From assembly GCF_005887095.1 (NCBI RefSeq), contig NZ_PNCI01000008.1:186001-250000 (forward strand): 64,000 nucleotides of DNA. The letters run 5' to 3'. The number at the start of each line of letters is the position of its first letter. Position 1 is the stretch's first letter. The notes under the pieces are model-generated. The model was not told where the DNA came from and did no database searches. It saw only the letters and a program-made list of their open reading frames with translations. The translations under genes and the position numbers were made by a program. Positions 30,076-41,317 of this stretch are shown one piece after another. This DNA comes from Pseudoalteromonas rubra. GTDB taxonomy: Bacteria > Pseudomonadota > Gammaproteobacteria > Enterobacterales > Alteromonadaceae.

Positions 30076-33000
30076 CTACCTAAAAAAGTTTGGTGCTCTC
30101 TTTGTTGTTACCTTCATTCTGCTTACTCCGCCACCAGTACCAATATCAAACCCTACAGTCGCAAGCTGAGGTCTAGGCGTATCTGTAAATGAAATGTCTA
30201 ATCCCAGTGGACCGAGAGTCGCTCCATAGTCAATAGCATCCCCCAAAAATAAGTTTATATCCGGTGAATAATCAAAAGTAATACCTCGGCTCACTTCATG
30301 ACCCCAAGCGCTCTCAATATCTAGCGGATCCATTGAATAGCCAACTTTTTGGAAAAAATCTACATCCCCCCCCCTGAAGTCAACAAAAATACCAAAGGCA
30401 CCTCTAACAGCAACACCGCCCCAAACTTGCGTATATTCGTATCCAATCGCTTGAACCCCTAACTCAGGACTTGAACTGCCCCAATAATCACTCCAGGTTC
30501 TACGCATATCATCCCAGATTTTTCCGTAATCTACTTTGCTAGCCTGATTATACAAATACTGCATAGCACCAAAGCGTGCACCATTGGAGAATTTTCCTCC
30601 AGAAATCTCTGATGCTGTACCGCCAATAGCTGCGGAGATGACCGTTCCCTGTGCTATCTGTGTGGCGGTCAACTCATCTCCTCCAGGCAAATAAGCACCA
30701 CCAGCCCCTTTCGTTATACCAGCACTAAAGAAGCCGTGACCAAATTTTCCACCACTCATTGCAGAAGAGATTCCGCCAATGACGGCATGCGCAGAAATTT
30801 GTGCCGCCACCTGCCCGGTAGTCAACATGTTGCCACCAAAGCTATGCAGGCCAGCGCTTTTGGCAGCTTCAACGCTACCATACTTAGCCAAGTTTTTCGC
30901 ACCTACCTTGTTGAAGTTCCCACCAATTTGGGTCAGTACATGGGTACTCATAAAGGCAATATACGCCGAGTTTCTGGCATACTCTGGTGGAACGCCCATC
31001 GCCCGATTAAATTCGTACGACCATGCGGCAGCGCACGCAGGTGCACCTGCTTGGCAGAAAACGACTGAGGCTACATTGGCCGCAATATTCGTTAGCTCTT
31101 TACCAAAAACTTTAGCCGTAGCACGAATGACATTTCGCGTCAGCTTTTTCAGTGGCTTTATAATATAACCACTGGGGTCGGTATAAGACAGCGGGTTGTT
31201 AAACACATAACTATAGGTATTATAGTTTTGCAAGTTACCCGGTGCCTGAGTAATTGGATCCGGTTGCATAAAACGCCCGGTAAGCGCGTCGTAAATGCGG
31301 CCATTCATATGTATGATGCGGCTTTCACCACCCAATACGACAGGCTCATGCCCCGTATAACCGCGAGTGTTGTCAGCTATATCAAACAGGAACGCCAGGT
31401 CAGGGTGCAATCCAAGTGCATTGGCAGCCTTTTCTGTCTCAGATTCTGATGTACGTAACTGGCCAAACACGTCGTAGCTCATACGTTGTACAACATCAAA
31501 GTACTGATCGGTAATCGCCACAATCGACCCCTGATGATCCGTAAAGAGCCACTGTATTGTACTGCCCTGCGCTTGTTCATCGCCCGAGGTGTACTTTATC
31601 GTCGCGTCATTACCAACATAACGCTTAATGTAAGCCTGCTTGTCATTGCCCGACTTGGTCGTTAACTCCAGCGCCCCAACATAATAGACGGTCTGACTAC
31701 CATCTTCTCGCTTGTAACGGCGGTTGTTAATGTCGTAGTCGAAGGTCACTGTTTCACTACGACCTTCGATTTCCTTCACTTTGTTGCGTGCGCTGTATTT
31801 GAGGGTCCGTATTGTTACTCCATCACGTTCCATACGTGTCTGGTTGCCATTAGCATCGTAAAAATAAGATTCTGTTACGTATACACCATCCGCTATATTC
31901 GCGTTACTCAGTGGTGCTGCAAAACGACTTTGAAGTGTCGCACTGCTTTGCGCTTCCTCGCTCCCCCAGGTATCGAACTGGGGTGGTGGCGGCGGAAGAA
32001 TGATAGGCGTGCCACTTCCATTACCACCTGGGTTAATCGAATTGCTTCTGGTAGTTAGCGCATGAGGCGCTGCACCATGCTCCCCATATGTCTGATGCCA
32101 TTTACCTATTTTTTTGAGGTTGCCATTGCTGTCGTATTTAAACTGCTGTTTACCATTGATATGCGTCACTCGGTTGAGATCATCATAACCAAAGGTCTCC
32201 AGCTCAAAACCGGTCAGGGTACGATTAATCAGATTACCCAATCCATCAAAGCCATAACTGTCTGACTGGACTGCCTCAAGCACCCCTTCGCCTGAAATAT
32301 TAGTCAGGCTTCCGGAAACAGGATCATAGGTGATTGACATTGTCTTACCACCTTTAATGTACTGGCTCACCTGTCCACGCGTATTTAACGACTTAACCTG
32401 ATAGTAGATACGCCCCCGGCTTCCTTCACGTGCTTCTCTTCGCTCAAACAACTGACCGTATCGATAGGTATTTTTCACGCCTCTGGCTTCAATATACTTG
32501 TTTTCCCCGCCGCTATTCATACGACGGTAGTCATCAAACTGGAAGGCAAGTCTGCCGTGAGCATCATAGGCTTGCTGCTGAATGACACACAATGAAGTTA
32601 AAGGGTCTGCTATTGCAGGTAGGTTATCAGGATCTGATACTTTGATTCGCAAATCATAATGGTTTGTATCCAGTTCAACATCATCTTTGCCACAAGACTG
32701 AGTAAGACCAAGTGATGTCAAGGTTGCAACTGCACGACCAAAATTATCGTAGAAATAGTACTGACGCCAGTCCTGCCCCTGAGTAGCAGAGATCAACTGA
32801 TGAACATTGCTGGCCTTTGTACCGTATTCCCAGGTACTGTCGCCTTCAGATACTATTTCCGTTTGCAGATAAGCCGCACTGTCTTTACCATCGGCCGCAG
32901 CTCCTACTTCCTGGGTCTGGTGTGTTTTACGACCCAGTAAGTCATAGGTAAAGTACTGAGTTACCTTACGCGCATCAGTCTGGCTTGTAAGCTCACCGAA

Positions 33001-36000
33001 CGCATTATACGTGTATGTCCAGGTGCCTCTGTCAGCATCTTTCAACTCAATTCTGCGACCAAGCGCATCGTACTCATTGTCTATCAGGATACGGCCATTG
33101 TCCGCTGACGAAGAAACAGTATCCTGATTGCCCATAACATCATATGTATAGGTTAGAGTGTTACCCATACTGTCAGTGACCTGAACAACCTGACCCAGTG
33201 CATTCTTTGTCGTCGTCGTGGAATGTGAGGCATTAGATTCATTGCCAATATGACCACTGATTGTGGTTGTCGATTCTAGTCCGCTGAACGTCGTTTCAGT
33301 CGTCATACCTGAGTTTTCATCGACCACTTTCTGAACCCGGTCAAAAATATCATGGTAGGTTTTTACTGGTTTGGCACGATGTGCTTGAGTTTGAAGCAGT
33401 CGACCATACGTATCATAAACGTTGGTGGTTTCTAAAGGCGCCCCTAACACACTCGGTACAATAGATTTATAGGGCCTGCCTGCTTTATCCAGATACTGTG
33501 TCTCGAGCAGCTCACCGTTAACATAACGCTCAGATTTCACGGAACACTGAAGCTCAGCACATTCTCTTAGGTAGGTATAGCTGTGCGCGCCCGTGGTTTG
33601 ATACTGGCCAATGGCACTGCCAAAGGTATCATATAACTTATAAGTGTACATTCCACTAGGAGAAAGGATTTTTGTGGGTGCTCCGTGTTCGTTACGGACT
33701 AAGACTTCAGCACTTTTTGCAATCAAAATATCAGAGCCCTTCAACCCTGCACTTAAGTCAGCTGGAGCGGTATCCACATTTTGCAAGCTGTAGCGCAGGT
33801 AGCGACCATCAGCATCATACACATGTTCAGTCACACGCGTTTGCTTGTCCTTACTTTCACATTGGTCACTGTCGTTGCTTGTCTTAGTAAGTTTGATATT
33901 CCCAACATCATCATAGATATACGTTTTAGTTAGTTGTGCATCACAACTCCCACCCGGAGCAATAATTTCCTGCTTAAGCATGTACGGATGTGTGTCACTT
34001 GCACCGTAATACACAAACTCTGATGTCTTACTTATGCCGTTATTACCGCTACCATCTGTATGTTTTGCAGTTGCCTTAGTTATCCGACCAAAGCGCTTGG
34101 CTTGTGCTGTACCGCTATACTCATTGCTGGTTGTAACTTTAGACAGTGCAGCGCCAGCATTGCCAAAGCGTACAAAAGTATAAATATCCGAAGTATTTAC
34201 ATTGAATTTAGTAACGACAGACTCAATCAGATTCGCGTTGTTATCCTTATCATAGGTCATGTCCGTTTCACTACACCCATAGCCGCTGATTGAATAATTG
34301 CTATTTAATCTCGCATCACATTCGCGGGCATTTTGCAGCAGAGCCTGATAGGCCTTACCACCGCGGTGCTCGATTTCAACATATTTGTATGTATTGTATG
34401 CCCGTGTCAAATACTTAGTTGGTGACATAAATGTGTCTGCTTCACCTACTTTCTTAAAATACTTGTCGGTCGACACTGGCATGCCTGTGAATGGAAAATG
34501 CTGCAGATAACGTGTTGTTGTTACTATTGCATATTGTTCATCTGACTGCTGTTCTTGTTTATAAGAAGTTGTGGTCAGAGACTGAAAACCCAGCATACCG
34601 CGTCCACCAAACTGTACGCGCGCACCTTCATAGAAGTAATCTATCGATACTGTGCCAACATTTGTACTGTCCGGACTGTCCGTCGTTACCTTACTGACCA
34701 ACTGTATAGGAGCAATATACTTATTTACTTTAAGATCAGCGCGCTTCACTGCTTCGTCTTGCTTAAACGCAATAACTTTGCCTTTATAGACATCAGAGTC
34801 AGTCATAGAGGCATAGTCTATCTCAGTTTTACTGCCGTACCCTTGTGTTACCGTTCTGAGGAGCCCACTGGTAGCCAACATGCTTTGATCGTAACGGATT
34901 TCAATAAAGCTAGCATTTTTGAATAGCAGGTCGTTGTTACCGTCATAATCGAAGTCGAAGGTTGTCAGATAGTCGCCACTCAGAGACTGCAAAGTCGCAG
35001 TTGAAAGCACGAACCTGTCTACCTGCTCCAGCGTATTTTTTTGTGGTGACCATTCATAATGTGTCCAGTTGATATCTAGCTTACCCCGGAAAAACAGATC
35101 CGGCTTACCATTTCGGTCTACATCAATGGCAGTAGGCGTTGAAATATCTTTATGAAATTCCCTACCATCACTCAAATCCAGGTCAACATCGTACGTAAAG
35201 TTATGCTCAAACATGGGCTCAGACTGAGACTGATTGACCCATAACTGCCAGCTACCTTCCTGGTCACCTTTATACTTATCCCACTCTGAGACATCTAAAA
35301 AGAGCAAGTCGATAAGGCCATCTGCATTGGCATCCATCAGCTGTAGAGAGCGGACTTTTTTGGTAGAGACAATTTGCTGCGACTCAAATTGCAGAGCTAA
35401 CGTCCCTGCATCAGGGTAATTTGTTTCAATGGAACCGCGATTATAGTTGACTAGAACGCTATTTGATTGTTTTTCATCACACTTATTCAGTTCATTGCAT
35501 TTCAACGAAACAATATCAGCCAGTCCATCAGCATTCATATCAGCTACATACCACTCTCCATCTTCTTCACTTACAGAGGCTGGCCAGTTGGTACCATAAA
35601 CAGTAACGTCTAAGGGAACCGAGAATACATTCTCAACCGGATCAAAATAGCGCACATATGCTGTTTCACCAGTGTCACGCTTATAGACAATATCGCTATA
35701 CCCATCGCCGTTAAAATCAGCAAATTTGGGCTCTTTAAAATACAAATTGCTTTCCAGTGTAGAGTGTTTAAAGATGTCATCGATATCCACACGTTGTAGG
35801 GTCTGGCCAACCAGTTCATAGATAGTAAAGTAATCACGTTTATAGTTGCTGTCATAGTCTTTTTTCATGTTGACAAACAGTTCTTGTTTACCATCATTAT
35901 CGTAGTCTATGGACTCAACTGAGACACTTTCCTCGTCATCACCACGCACAAAGCTTGTACAGGCAAAGCGAGAAGCTTCGTTTTGCCGGCTACCACCTTT

Positions 36001-39000
36001 GAGTAAACACAGTTTGTAATCTTTATCTTCGTAGCGCTCCAGTACCGCAATTTCAGGCACACCATCACCTTCACTGTCTACACTCAACATTGCAGCAAGC
36101 CGGTGGTTCCCATTCTCATCGTAGGGTAACCCATAAACGGTAGAACTTGCCGTGTAAGTTAGAGAATCAGAGAAATTGTCATAGCTAAACTGGATTGGCA
36201 ATTTGCAGACACTGCCAGCATCACATTGCTTAACTGACGTCAGCAAACGCAAACCATTTACCGTCGTTTCTGTTCCTAGCTCAAAGCGGGATATAACTCT
36301 CTTGTAATGATTCTTGACGATGATCTTTTGCAGCTCTGCACGCTCAGATGACATCAGTCCATCAAAAACATAACCCGCTCTGCGTATGTCGCCCGATCTA
36401 TAATCAAATTCAACACTGTTACCACTATAGGTAATCTTCGTCAGCACTTTTTCCGCTTCGCCTAGGACTTGACCTGACACAGAGGCACTGTACTCATACT
36501 TTATAGCTGTGTCTTCGACTTGCATGTTGTCATACACCGAATGCAGTAGCCAGGTTAGTGTTCTGTCACTTCTGTTACCCAGTCGAATTTCACTGTCGGC
36601 CGCCCCACCGTAGCGCTTCAGGGTGCCGTCTTTCGCTTTAACCAGAAACTCTACGCTGTCTGCAGTACTGATTTTTGCAACCGTCACCTTAGAGTCCAGT
36701 TCCAGTACGTAGGTCTCCAAAGTGTTGTAATCATCAAAGTCACCGGTCACATCTGCTGGGATTAACCTTTGCCCCCCTAAGCAGAAACGATCGCTATTTG
36801 TAAAGGTTAACGGCTTAAACTGGCCATCCTGAGCGAGCGTTTGTGAACAACGAGAAATAGCGCCACCTGCACCGATGGACCAACCCAGCGCCACGTTAGA
36901 GCTACCCGCCTGTGAGTCGTAGTTAAGTGTTACTTGTGGTGTGACCCCTGCTATACCGGGTGGCAATTCAATCGGTACTGTGTAACCGGCACTGCCATTT
37001 TCTGTTACTCGGAAATTACCCTGAGTTGGAGTAAGACGTGCGTGCATCGCACGTGCATACATATCATGTGTAGGCTCTCTCACAGCCAAGTCGGGTAGGT
37101 GAACATTAATATGAGACATAGCCACGCTGTCCTGAACCAACACATGTAGGGCCTCAGAGTACTGTTGGCTACAGAACATTTTTTCTTCGCCAGGCTCTAA
37201 AGCGACAGAAACACACGCTTTTATCCTGAACTTAAAACTACCGTTGGGTACAGACACTGAATGTGACGTCGAATCTGAGCTTTGCGCATTTTCACTACTC
37301 TTGCTTGCTTTCACCCAAGTGTCTATCTCATAAGACTGTCCGTTTTCACTTTTTTCTAGCACATACTGCTCAACCGCACCAGAAGAGGAAAACACAAAAC
37401 TCAAATTGCCAAAATTCTGACTTTCTAGCGCAAGCGTTGGAGTTTGCAAACCATCACTCTTATCAAAGGGGTCGGTACCAAGTGCCAACTCAGCGGCAAA
37501 GCTGAGCCCGTCGCCATCATCGTCGGCACTGTAGCTACATGCTTCATTGGTCGAACAGAAATCGTAGAAGTAATTGAGTGTTTTCAGTGTTAACTGGTCA
37601 TATTGCTCACTTCGATAAAATAGCAACTCGAGCACCAGGTTTGCTCTGGACATGCCCTCATCAAGCAAGCCCTGCCAATAAACGTAGTTTTTTCCACCTA
37701 CTAATACCGCTTTAGCTTCGTGGTGAGATATATTTTTCACTTTGGCTATCATGGCCAAAGCGAAATCTTCATTTGGCATTGCAATGTTGCTGTATATCGC
37801 AACATTATCTTCTGTCACGCTACTCAAAATTAAGCGTGTTACCTCTTCAATAGACAGAAGATTGTTGGTAACGAGATAGCTCAATATATTAATTTGATCT
37901 TTTGTTGGGTACTCATTTCTGAGTACAAACATGAGATCTGTGAGTGTCCAAATTACCTCATCTCTTTGTTCAGGATGCAGCAGTTTCGCATCCCCTTCGA
38001 TGGTATCTCGCCACTGTGGAAAATGCTCGTTCAGTAACTTTTCGAGTTCACCTAACCCTTTCCAATACATAGCATTTTGCTTGATCAGTCCAGGGCTTAT
38101 AACGTAAACATCTTTCTTGGTTTGAACATAGACATAACCATCAGAAGATACTTGAGGTTGTGCAACAATCCCGCCAGAATCAGGGAGCAAATAATGCCAA
38201 TAAACTTCACCTGTGTCCGCATTCAATGCGTACAAGGCTTCATCTAAAGAGCCAACATAAACAATTGGTAAGTCTGCTCCATACACCTTTGTAAGTTGAG
38301 CTGGTGCTACAATTGGTCCTCGAGTATCAAACAACCACACAACGCGCTTACTGGACTCATTTGCATTGGTGATGTCATGTTTAATACGATAAAAGCGATT
38401 GTTGCGTGAACCAAAGTAAACGTCATCATATATCCCTCCTTGCGCCAAAGAGGTATTACTTTTGACCACTGGCATTGCTACCACATCGTCATATTTCGAG
38501 GCTTCCGCCAGACCAGCCGGTGTTTCATGAGTCCATTTCAACTCAAACTTTTGTTCTGGTGTCACTATATAGGCATTGAGCCCCGACTCTGAGCCAGCAT
38601 ACAAAATACCATTACCACTGAAAGTAAAGCCTCGAGAAAGTAGATCTGGGCCGTTATCTGAGCCACTGCCAGAAACGACAATGCTAGAGTGAACTGGTAA
38701 CTGGTTGTGTTTCACACCATTACCGATCTTCAGGTAAGCACCTCCTTCAATTAGCTTGTCAGCAATATAATTGGAAAGGGGTTGCTGAAAACCATCAGGC
38801 ACTAGTGTTAGAAAAGAATACGAATAGGTCTCAGCTGTCTGGCGCAGCTGTAACTGAAGAGTGGATTGTGTCGCAGAAAAGCCAATACCTTTTACATCAA
38901 GGCAACGCTGAGTACCACACTGGACTACACTTGCAGACTGAATATATGGCGGTAGGTGCTCAACGGTAAACTGCTGACCAGCAGTACACGTACTGTCATC

Positions 39001-41316
39001 AAAGCATGCGTGTATTTCGTAAGTTACGTGACCTTGTTCAGGACTATTAATCGTTACTTGATTCTCAGCCCCTTCATATATCAGCTCAGACAAATCACGA
39101 TCAGATGGCAAGCCATTCCAACGGTACAAGCGGAATACATTAGTTGCACCATCATTTTGTTGCTGCCACTGAACGGTGTATTTGCCGCTAACCTGAGATT
39201 TCAGTGCGCTGAATTTGGGTGTCTCCGGTATGGGCTTTGGATGTTTAATCTGCTGCGTTACACATACCTGCTGATCAGCTTCTTTGAACGTATCAGGGAT
39301 AGCCTCACTACCCGAGACCAAATAATTTGATGCAAGTACACACACCCGTAGTGTCGTGTTATGGTCCGCATAGTTGACATCTACCTGAACAGAAGCGCTG
39401 TCACCTGGTGACTTAATTTCTGCATTAGGTAAAATGGCTTTGTCTGCACCATTGACGGTTGCTGAAAAGTTAAGCTGCCTTGTATTTGACAGTTCGCTTG
39501 CCACAACCTGATAGGTGCCAGCACCAGCGGGGTTGATAATGAGTTTAGGCAGCCCTGGCTTGGGGGTATCCGGATATACTATGTCCAAATAAACTGAAGA
39601 CGTGTGGACCAATTGATTCTTATCATCGTACAACACGGCAGATACAGGCATGTTTGAACGGACCACTTCTGGTGTCCAGGAAAAGTGATGTTCTACGGCT
39701 TTATCCCGGGACAGTGGGATGTTGACCGAGTAGGACTGCAGCAAAGTCCCACCAGACTTAAGCTCTATCCGCTTTAGAGTTTCTGAATTCTTGTTAATCG
39801 CCCCGATGAGTGCAACGAATGGAACGGAGTTACCCACAATATGGCTAGTGCCAGGGAGAGCATTAATGCTCAACGCACCACCAAAGTACCTCTTGGGCAT
39901 CACAGTGAGTAAAGATTCCTCCGTATCACCAAACTTATTGGCCGCATACATTTTGAAGTTAGCCGAAGTGGAATATCCTGCCAGGTTATGGAATAAAGAA
40001 CAGCTACCATTTGTTTTATTACAGGCATTGCTGATGATGGTACTAGAGGGGCAAGGAGCACCTTGGGTAAAACTCCCCCCTCTCATTGCACACAGCTGTA
40101 GAGTATCCAAATACTCCAAGCCACTATTCACATGGGCAGTGACTTTCACTATATCATCAATAAACGGAGTGACTGGTGAGACAGAAATAGAAGAGACCGT
40201 CAGATCTGCAGGCACAAACTCTACAGTGTCGCTGCGACTGTCATTGGCTCCCTCCTTATCGTACACTGTCAGGGTAATACTGGTTTGTGCATTATCTGCG
40301 CTGATAGTGCCAAAATTCAGCGTACAGCTTTTGTAACCTCCCCCCAAAAGAGCACAGTCTTGTTGCGAAACTGCGACAGGATCCTGACTATCCCGCTGCA
40401 ACGTTACATGTGATAGTTTATTATAGCTTTGTGTATCATTATCTTTTACGGTAAAGCTAACAGATATCGCTTGCCCGGCTGCACCAATGTCTGGAGAGAC
40501 AGAAAAATTACTGATGATGGGAGCTGTATTTTTCTCCTTCACTGTAACCTTGCGGGTTGCGGTGACATCATAGCCCCTGCTATCCATCACAATGGCTTTA
40601 AAAGTATGCTCACCAAGACCCAAACCATTTTTTCCATAACTCACCTTACAAGTTTTTGACTTGTTGCCATTTGAACTGGAACAGCTGGGCGATAGGCGCG
40701 TTGTACCGCGGTAGATATTGAATGACGCATAGTCTGCACCTGCATCAAAAGCGGTAAAACTCACAGTTAAAGGCTGATCCTGTACTATTGTGGTATCGCC
40801 AGATGGGCTTGTGCTTCTGATTTCCGGTTTAGTTAAATTGAAGATATCAAATTTGACCACACAGTCATGATCATACGGTATATAAGAAGGTACCTGGCTA
40901 TATGGATCGTCCACTTCTTCATGATCTGCTGTTGTCATACGTACTAAGAGATCATACTTCCCAACAGTCATATTAGAAGTAACCAATAAGGGTACATAGT
41001 AATCTTTTTTAGCATACTTCAGACCGGCCGGTAATTCACTTTCTCTCAAGATCCTCGTAGTCCATCCATGAAGCTTATTATTCCCTATGTACAAAGAGTG
41101 AATACCTTGAAAACTGGTATATTGACTCCCCGTTTCAGGGAAGTGATATTCCTCATAGTTACCAGTTAGTGTGATCTTAAGACCAGGGCGGTAAGGTAAT
41201 TCATAAGAATTTTTTAAGAAACAGTTGTTAAATACCGGAGTAGCACGCGCTTCCAGTGAAAAAAGCGATGTCAGCAAAGCAAAGAAAGTAATCAGTAATT
41301 GCTTATTATATCTCAT
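30076..41316 (-). CDS. Giant secreted SpvB/VCBS/RHS-repeat protein, polymorphic toxin type
   Basis: A 3746-residue secreted protein. In order: a Sec signal peptide (about 1-26); several Ig/cadherin-like beta domains (about 160-800); a PQQ-like beta-propeller part with ALNADTGEVYWHY (about 900-1050); a calcium-binding DDDGDGLSFAAELALGTDPF motif (about 1260); an SpvB domain with the GYTVPIELPPG motif (about 1440-1490); at least seven FG-GAP/VCBS loops of the DFNGDGYSDI type (about 1740-2125); many YD/RHS repeats (about 2600-3330); a proline-rich linker (near 3108); and an RHS core ending in DPSGY at 3380-3384. The last 360 residues after DPSGY are variable-tip sequence. In RHS toxins the repeats form a shell that releases the C-terminal toxin. 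The activity of this tip is not recognised. The gene is coupled to the upstream 495-residue protein by a one-base gap. Confidence 0.85.
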   Translation of the reverse strand: MRYNKQLLITFFALLTSLFSLEARATPVFNNCFLKNSYELPYRPGLKITLTGNYEEYHFPETGSQYTSFQGIHSLYIGNNKLHGWTTRILRESELPAGLKYAKKDYYVPLLVTSNMTVGKYDLLVRMTTADHEEVDDPYSQVPSYIPYDHDCVVKFDIFNLTKPEIRSTSPSGDTTIVQDQPLTVSFTAFDAGADYASFNIYRGTTRLSPSCSSSNGNKSKTCKVSYGKNGLGLGEHTFKAIVMDSRGYDVTATRKVTVKEKNTAPIISNFSVSPDIGAAGQAISVSFTVKDNDTQSYNKLSHVTLQRDSQDPVAVSQQDCALLGGGYKSCTLNFGTISADNAQTSITLTVYDKEGANDSRSDTVEFVPADLTVSSISVSPVTPFIDDIVKVTAHVNSGLEYLDTLQLCAMRGGSFTQGAPCPSSTIISNACNKTNGSCSLFHNLAGYSTSANFKMYAANKFGDTEESLLTVMPKRYFGGALSINALPGTSHIVGNSVPFVALIGAINKNSETLKRIELKSGGTLLQSYSVNIPLSRDKAVEHHFSWTPEVVRSNMPVSAVLYDDKNQLVHTSSVYLDIVYPDTPKPGLPKLIINPAGAGTYQVVASELSNTRQLNFSATVNGADKAILPNAEIKSPGDSASVQVDVNYADHNTTLRVCVLASNYLVSGSEAIPDTFKEADQQVCVTQQIKHPKPIPETPKFSALKSQVSGKYTVQWQQQNDGATNVFRLYRWNGLPSDRDLSELIYEGAENQVTINSPEQGHVTYEIHACFDDSTCTAGQQFTVEHLPPYIQSASVVQCGTQRCLDVKGIGFSATQSTLQLQLRQTAETYSYSFLTLVPDGFQQPLSNYIADKLIEGGAYLKIGNGVKHNQLPVHSSIVVSGSGSDNGPDLLSRGFTFSGNGILYAGSESGLNAYIVTPEQKFELKWTHETPAGLAEASKYDDVVAMPVVKSNTSLAQGGIYDDVYFGSRNNRFYRIKHDITNANESSKRVVWLFDTRGPIVAPAQLTKVYGADLPIVYVGSLDEALYALNADTGEVYWHYLLPDSGGIVAQPQVSSDGYVYVQTKKDVYVISPGLIKQNAMYWKGLGELEKLLNEHFPQWRDTIEGDAKLLHPEQRDEVIWTLTDLMFVLRNEYPTKDQINILSYLVTNNLLSIEEVTRLILSSVTEDNVAIYSNIAMPNEDFALAMIAKVKNISHHEAKAVLVGGKNYVYWQGLLDEGMSRANLVLELLFYRSEQYDQLTLKTLNYFYDFCSTNEACSYSADDDGDGLSFAAELALGTDPFDKSDGLQTPTLALESQNFGNLSFVFSSSGAVEQYVLEKSENGQSYEIDTWVKASKSSENAQSSDSTSHSVSVPNGSFKFRIKACVSVALEPGEEKMFCSQQYSEALHVLVQDSVAMSHINVHLPDLAVREPTHDMYARAMHARLTPTQGNFRVTENGSAGYTVPIELPPGIAGVTPQVTLNYDSQAGSSNVALGWSIGAGGAISRCSQTLAQDGQFKPLTFTNSDRFCLGGQRLIPADVTGDFDDYNTLETYVLELDSKVTVAKISTADSVEFLVKAKDGTLKRYGGAADSEIRLGNRSDRTLTWLLHSVYDNMQVEDTAIKYEYSASVSGQVLGEAEKVLTKITYSGNSVEFDYRSGDIRRAGYVFDGLMSSERAELQKIIVKNHYKRVISRFELGTETTVNGLRLLTSVKQCDAGSVCKLPIQFSYDNFSDSLTYTASSTVYGLPYDENGNHRLAAMLSVDSEGDGVPEIAVLERYEDKDYKLCLLKGGSRQNEASRFACTSFVRGDDEESVSVESIDYDNDGKQELFVNMKKDYDSNYKRDYFTIYELVGQTLQRVDIDDIFKHSTLESNLYFKEPKFADFNGDGYSDIVYKRDTGETAYVRYFDPVENVFSVPLDVTVYGTNWPASVSEEDGEWYVADMNADGLADIVSLKCNELNKCDEKQSNSVLVNYNRGSIETNYPDAGTLALQFESQQIVSTKKVRSLQLMDANADGLIDLLFLDVSEWDKYKGDQEGSWQLWVNQSQSEPMFEHNFTYDVDLDLSDGREFHKDISTPTAIDVDRNGKPDLFFRGKLDINWTHYEWSPQKNTLEQVDRFVLSTATLQSLSGDYLTTFDFDYDGNNDLLFKNASFIEIRYDQSMLATSGLLRTVTQGYGSKTEIDYASMTDSDVYKGKVIAFKQDEAVKRADLKVNKYIAPIQLVSKVTTDSPDSTNVGTVSIDYFYEGARVQFGGRGMLGFQSLTTTSYKQEQQSDEQYAIVTTTRYLQHFPFTGMPVSTDKYFKKVGEADTFMSPTKYLTRAYNTYKYVEIEHRGGKAYQALLQNARECDARLNSNYSISGYGCSETDMTYDKDNNANLIESVVTKFNVNTSDIYTFVRFGNAGAALSKVTTSNEYSGTAQAKRFGRITKATAKHTDGSGNNGISKTSEFVYYGASDTHPYMLKQEIIAPGGSCDAQLTKTYIYDDVGNIKLTKTSNDSDQCESKDKQTRVTEHVYDADGRYLRYSLQNVDTAPADLSAGLKGSDILIAKSAEVLVRNEHGAPTKILSPSGMYTYKLYDTFGSAIGQYQTTGAHSYTYLRECAELQCSVKSERYVNGELLETQYLDKAGRPYKSIVPSVLGAPLETTNVYDTYGRLLQTQAHRAKPVKTYHDIFDRVQKVVDENSGMTTETTFSGLESTTTISGHIGNESNASHSTTTTKNALGQVVQVTDSMGNTLTYTYDVMGNQDTVSSSADNGRILIDNEYDALGRRIELKDADRGTWTYTYNAFGELTSQTDARKVTQYFTYDLLGRKTHQTQEVGAAADGKDSAAYLQTEIVSEGDSTWEYGTKASNVHQLISATQGQDWRQYYFYDNFGRAVATLTSLGLTQSCGKDDVELDTNHYDLRIKVSDPDNLPAIADPLTSLCVIQQQAYDAHGRLAFQFDDYRRMNSGGENKYIEARGVKNTYRYGQLFERREAREGSRGRIYYQVKSLNTRGQVSQYIKGGKTMSITYDPVSGSLTNISGEGVLEAVQSDSYGFDGLGNLINRTLTGFELETFGYDDLNRVTHINGKQQFKYDSNGNLKKIGKWHQTYGEHGAAPHALTTRSNSINPGGNGSGTPIILPPPPPQFDTWGSEEAQSSATLQSRFAAPLSNANIADGVYVTESYFYDANGNQTRMERDGVTIRTLKYSARNKVKEIEGRSETVTFDYDINNRRYKREDGSQTVYYVGALELTTKSGNDKQAYIKRYVGNDATIKYTSGDEQAQGSTIQWLFTDHQGSIVAITDQYFDVVQRMSYDVFGQLRTSESETEKAANALGLHPDLAFLFDIADNTRGYTGHEPVVLGGESRIIHMNGRIYDALTGRFMQPDPITQAPGNLQNYNTYSYVFNNPLSYTDPSGYIIKPLKKLTRNVIRATAKVFGKELTNIAANVASVVFCQAGAPACAAAWSYEFNRAMGVPPEYARNSAYIAFMSTHVLTQIGGNFNKVGAKNLAKYGSVEAAKSAGLHSFGGNMLTTGQVAAQISAHAVIGGISSAMSGGKFGHGFFSAGITKGAGGAYLPGGDELTATQIAQGTVISAAIGGTASEISGGKFSNGARFGAMQYLYNQASKVDYGKIWDDMRRTWSDYWGSSSPELGVQAIGYEYTQVWGGVAVRGAFGIFVDFRGGDVDFFQKVGYSMDPLDIESAWGHEVSRGITFDYSPDINLFLGDAIDYGATLGPLGLDISFTDTPRPQLATVGFDIGTGGGVSRMKVTTKRAPNFFR

Positions 41317-41317
41317 A

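Noticed and set aside
31170..33600. RHS/YD repeats as a DNA tandem repeat or CRISPR array
   Set aside because: The repetition is at protein level with divergent DNA; no repeat-spacer structure exists.
39791..40336. 181-codon frame antisense to the giant RHS gene
   Set aside because: Lies fully inside the RHS gene with no independent signal.
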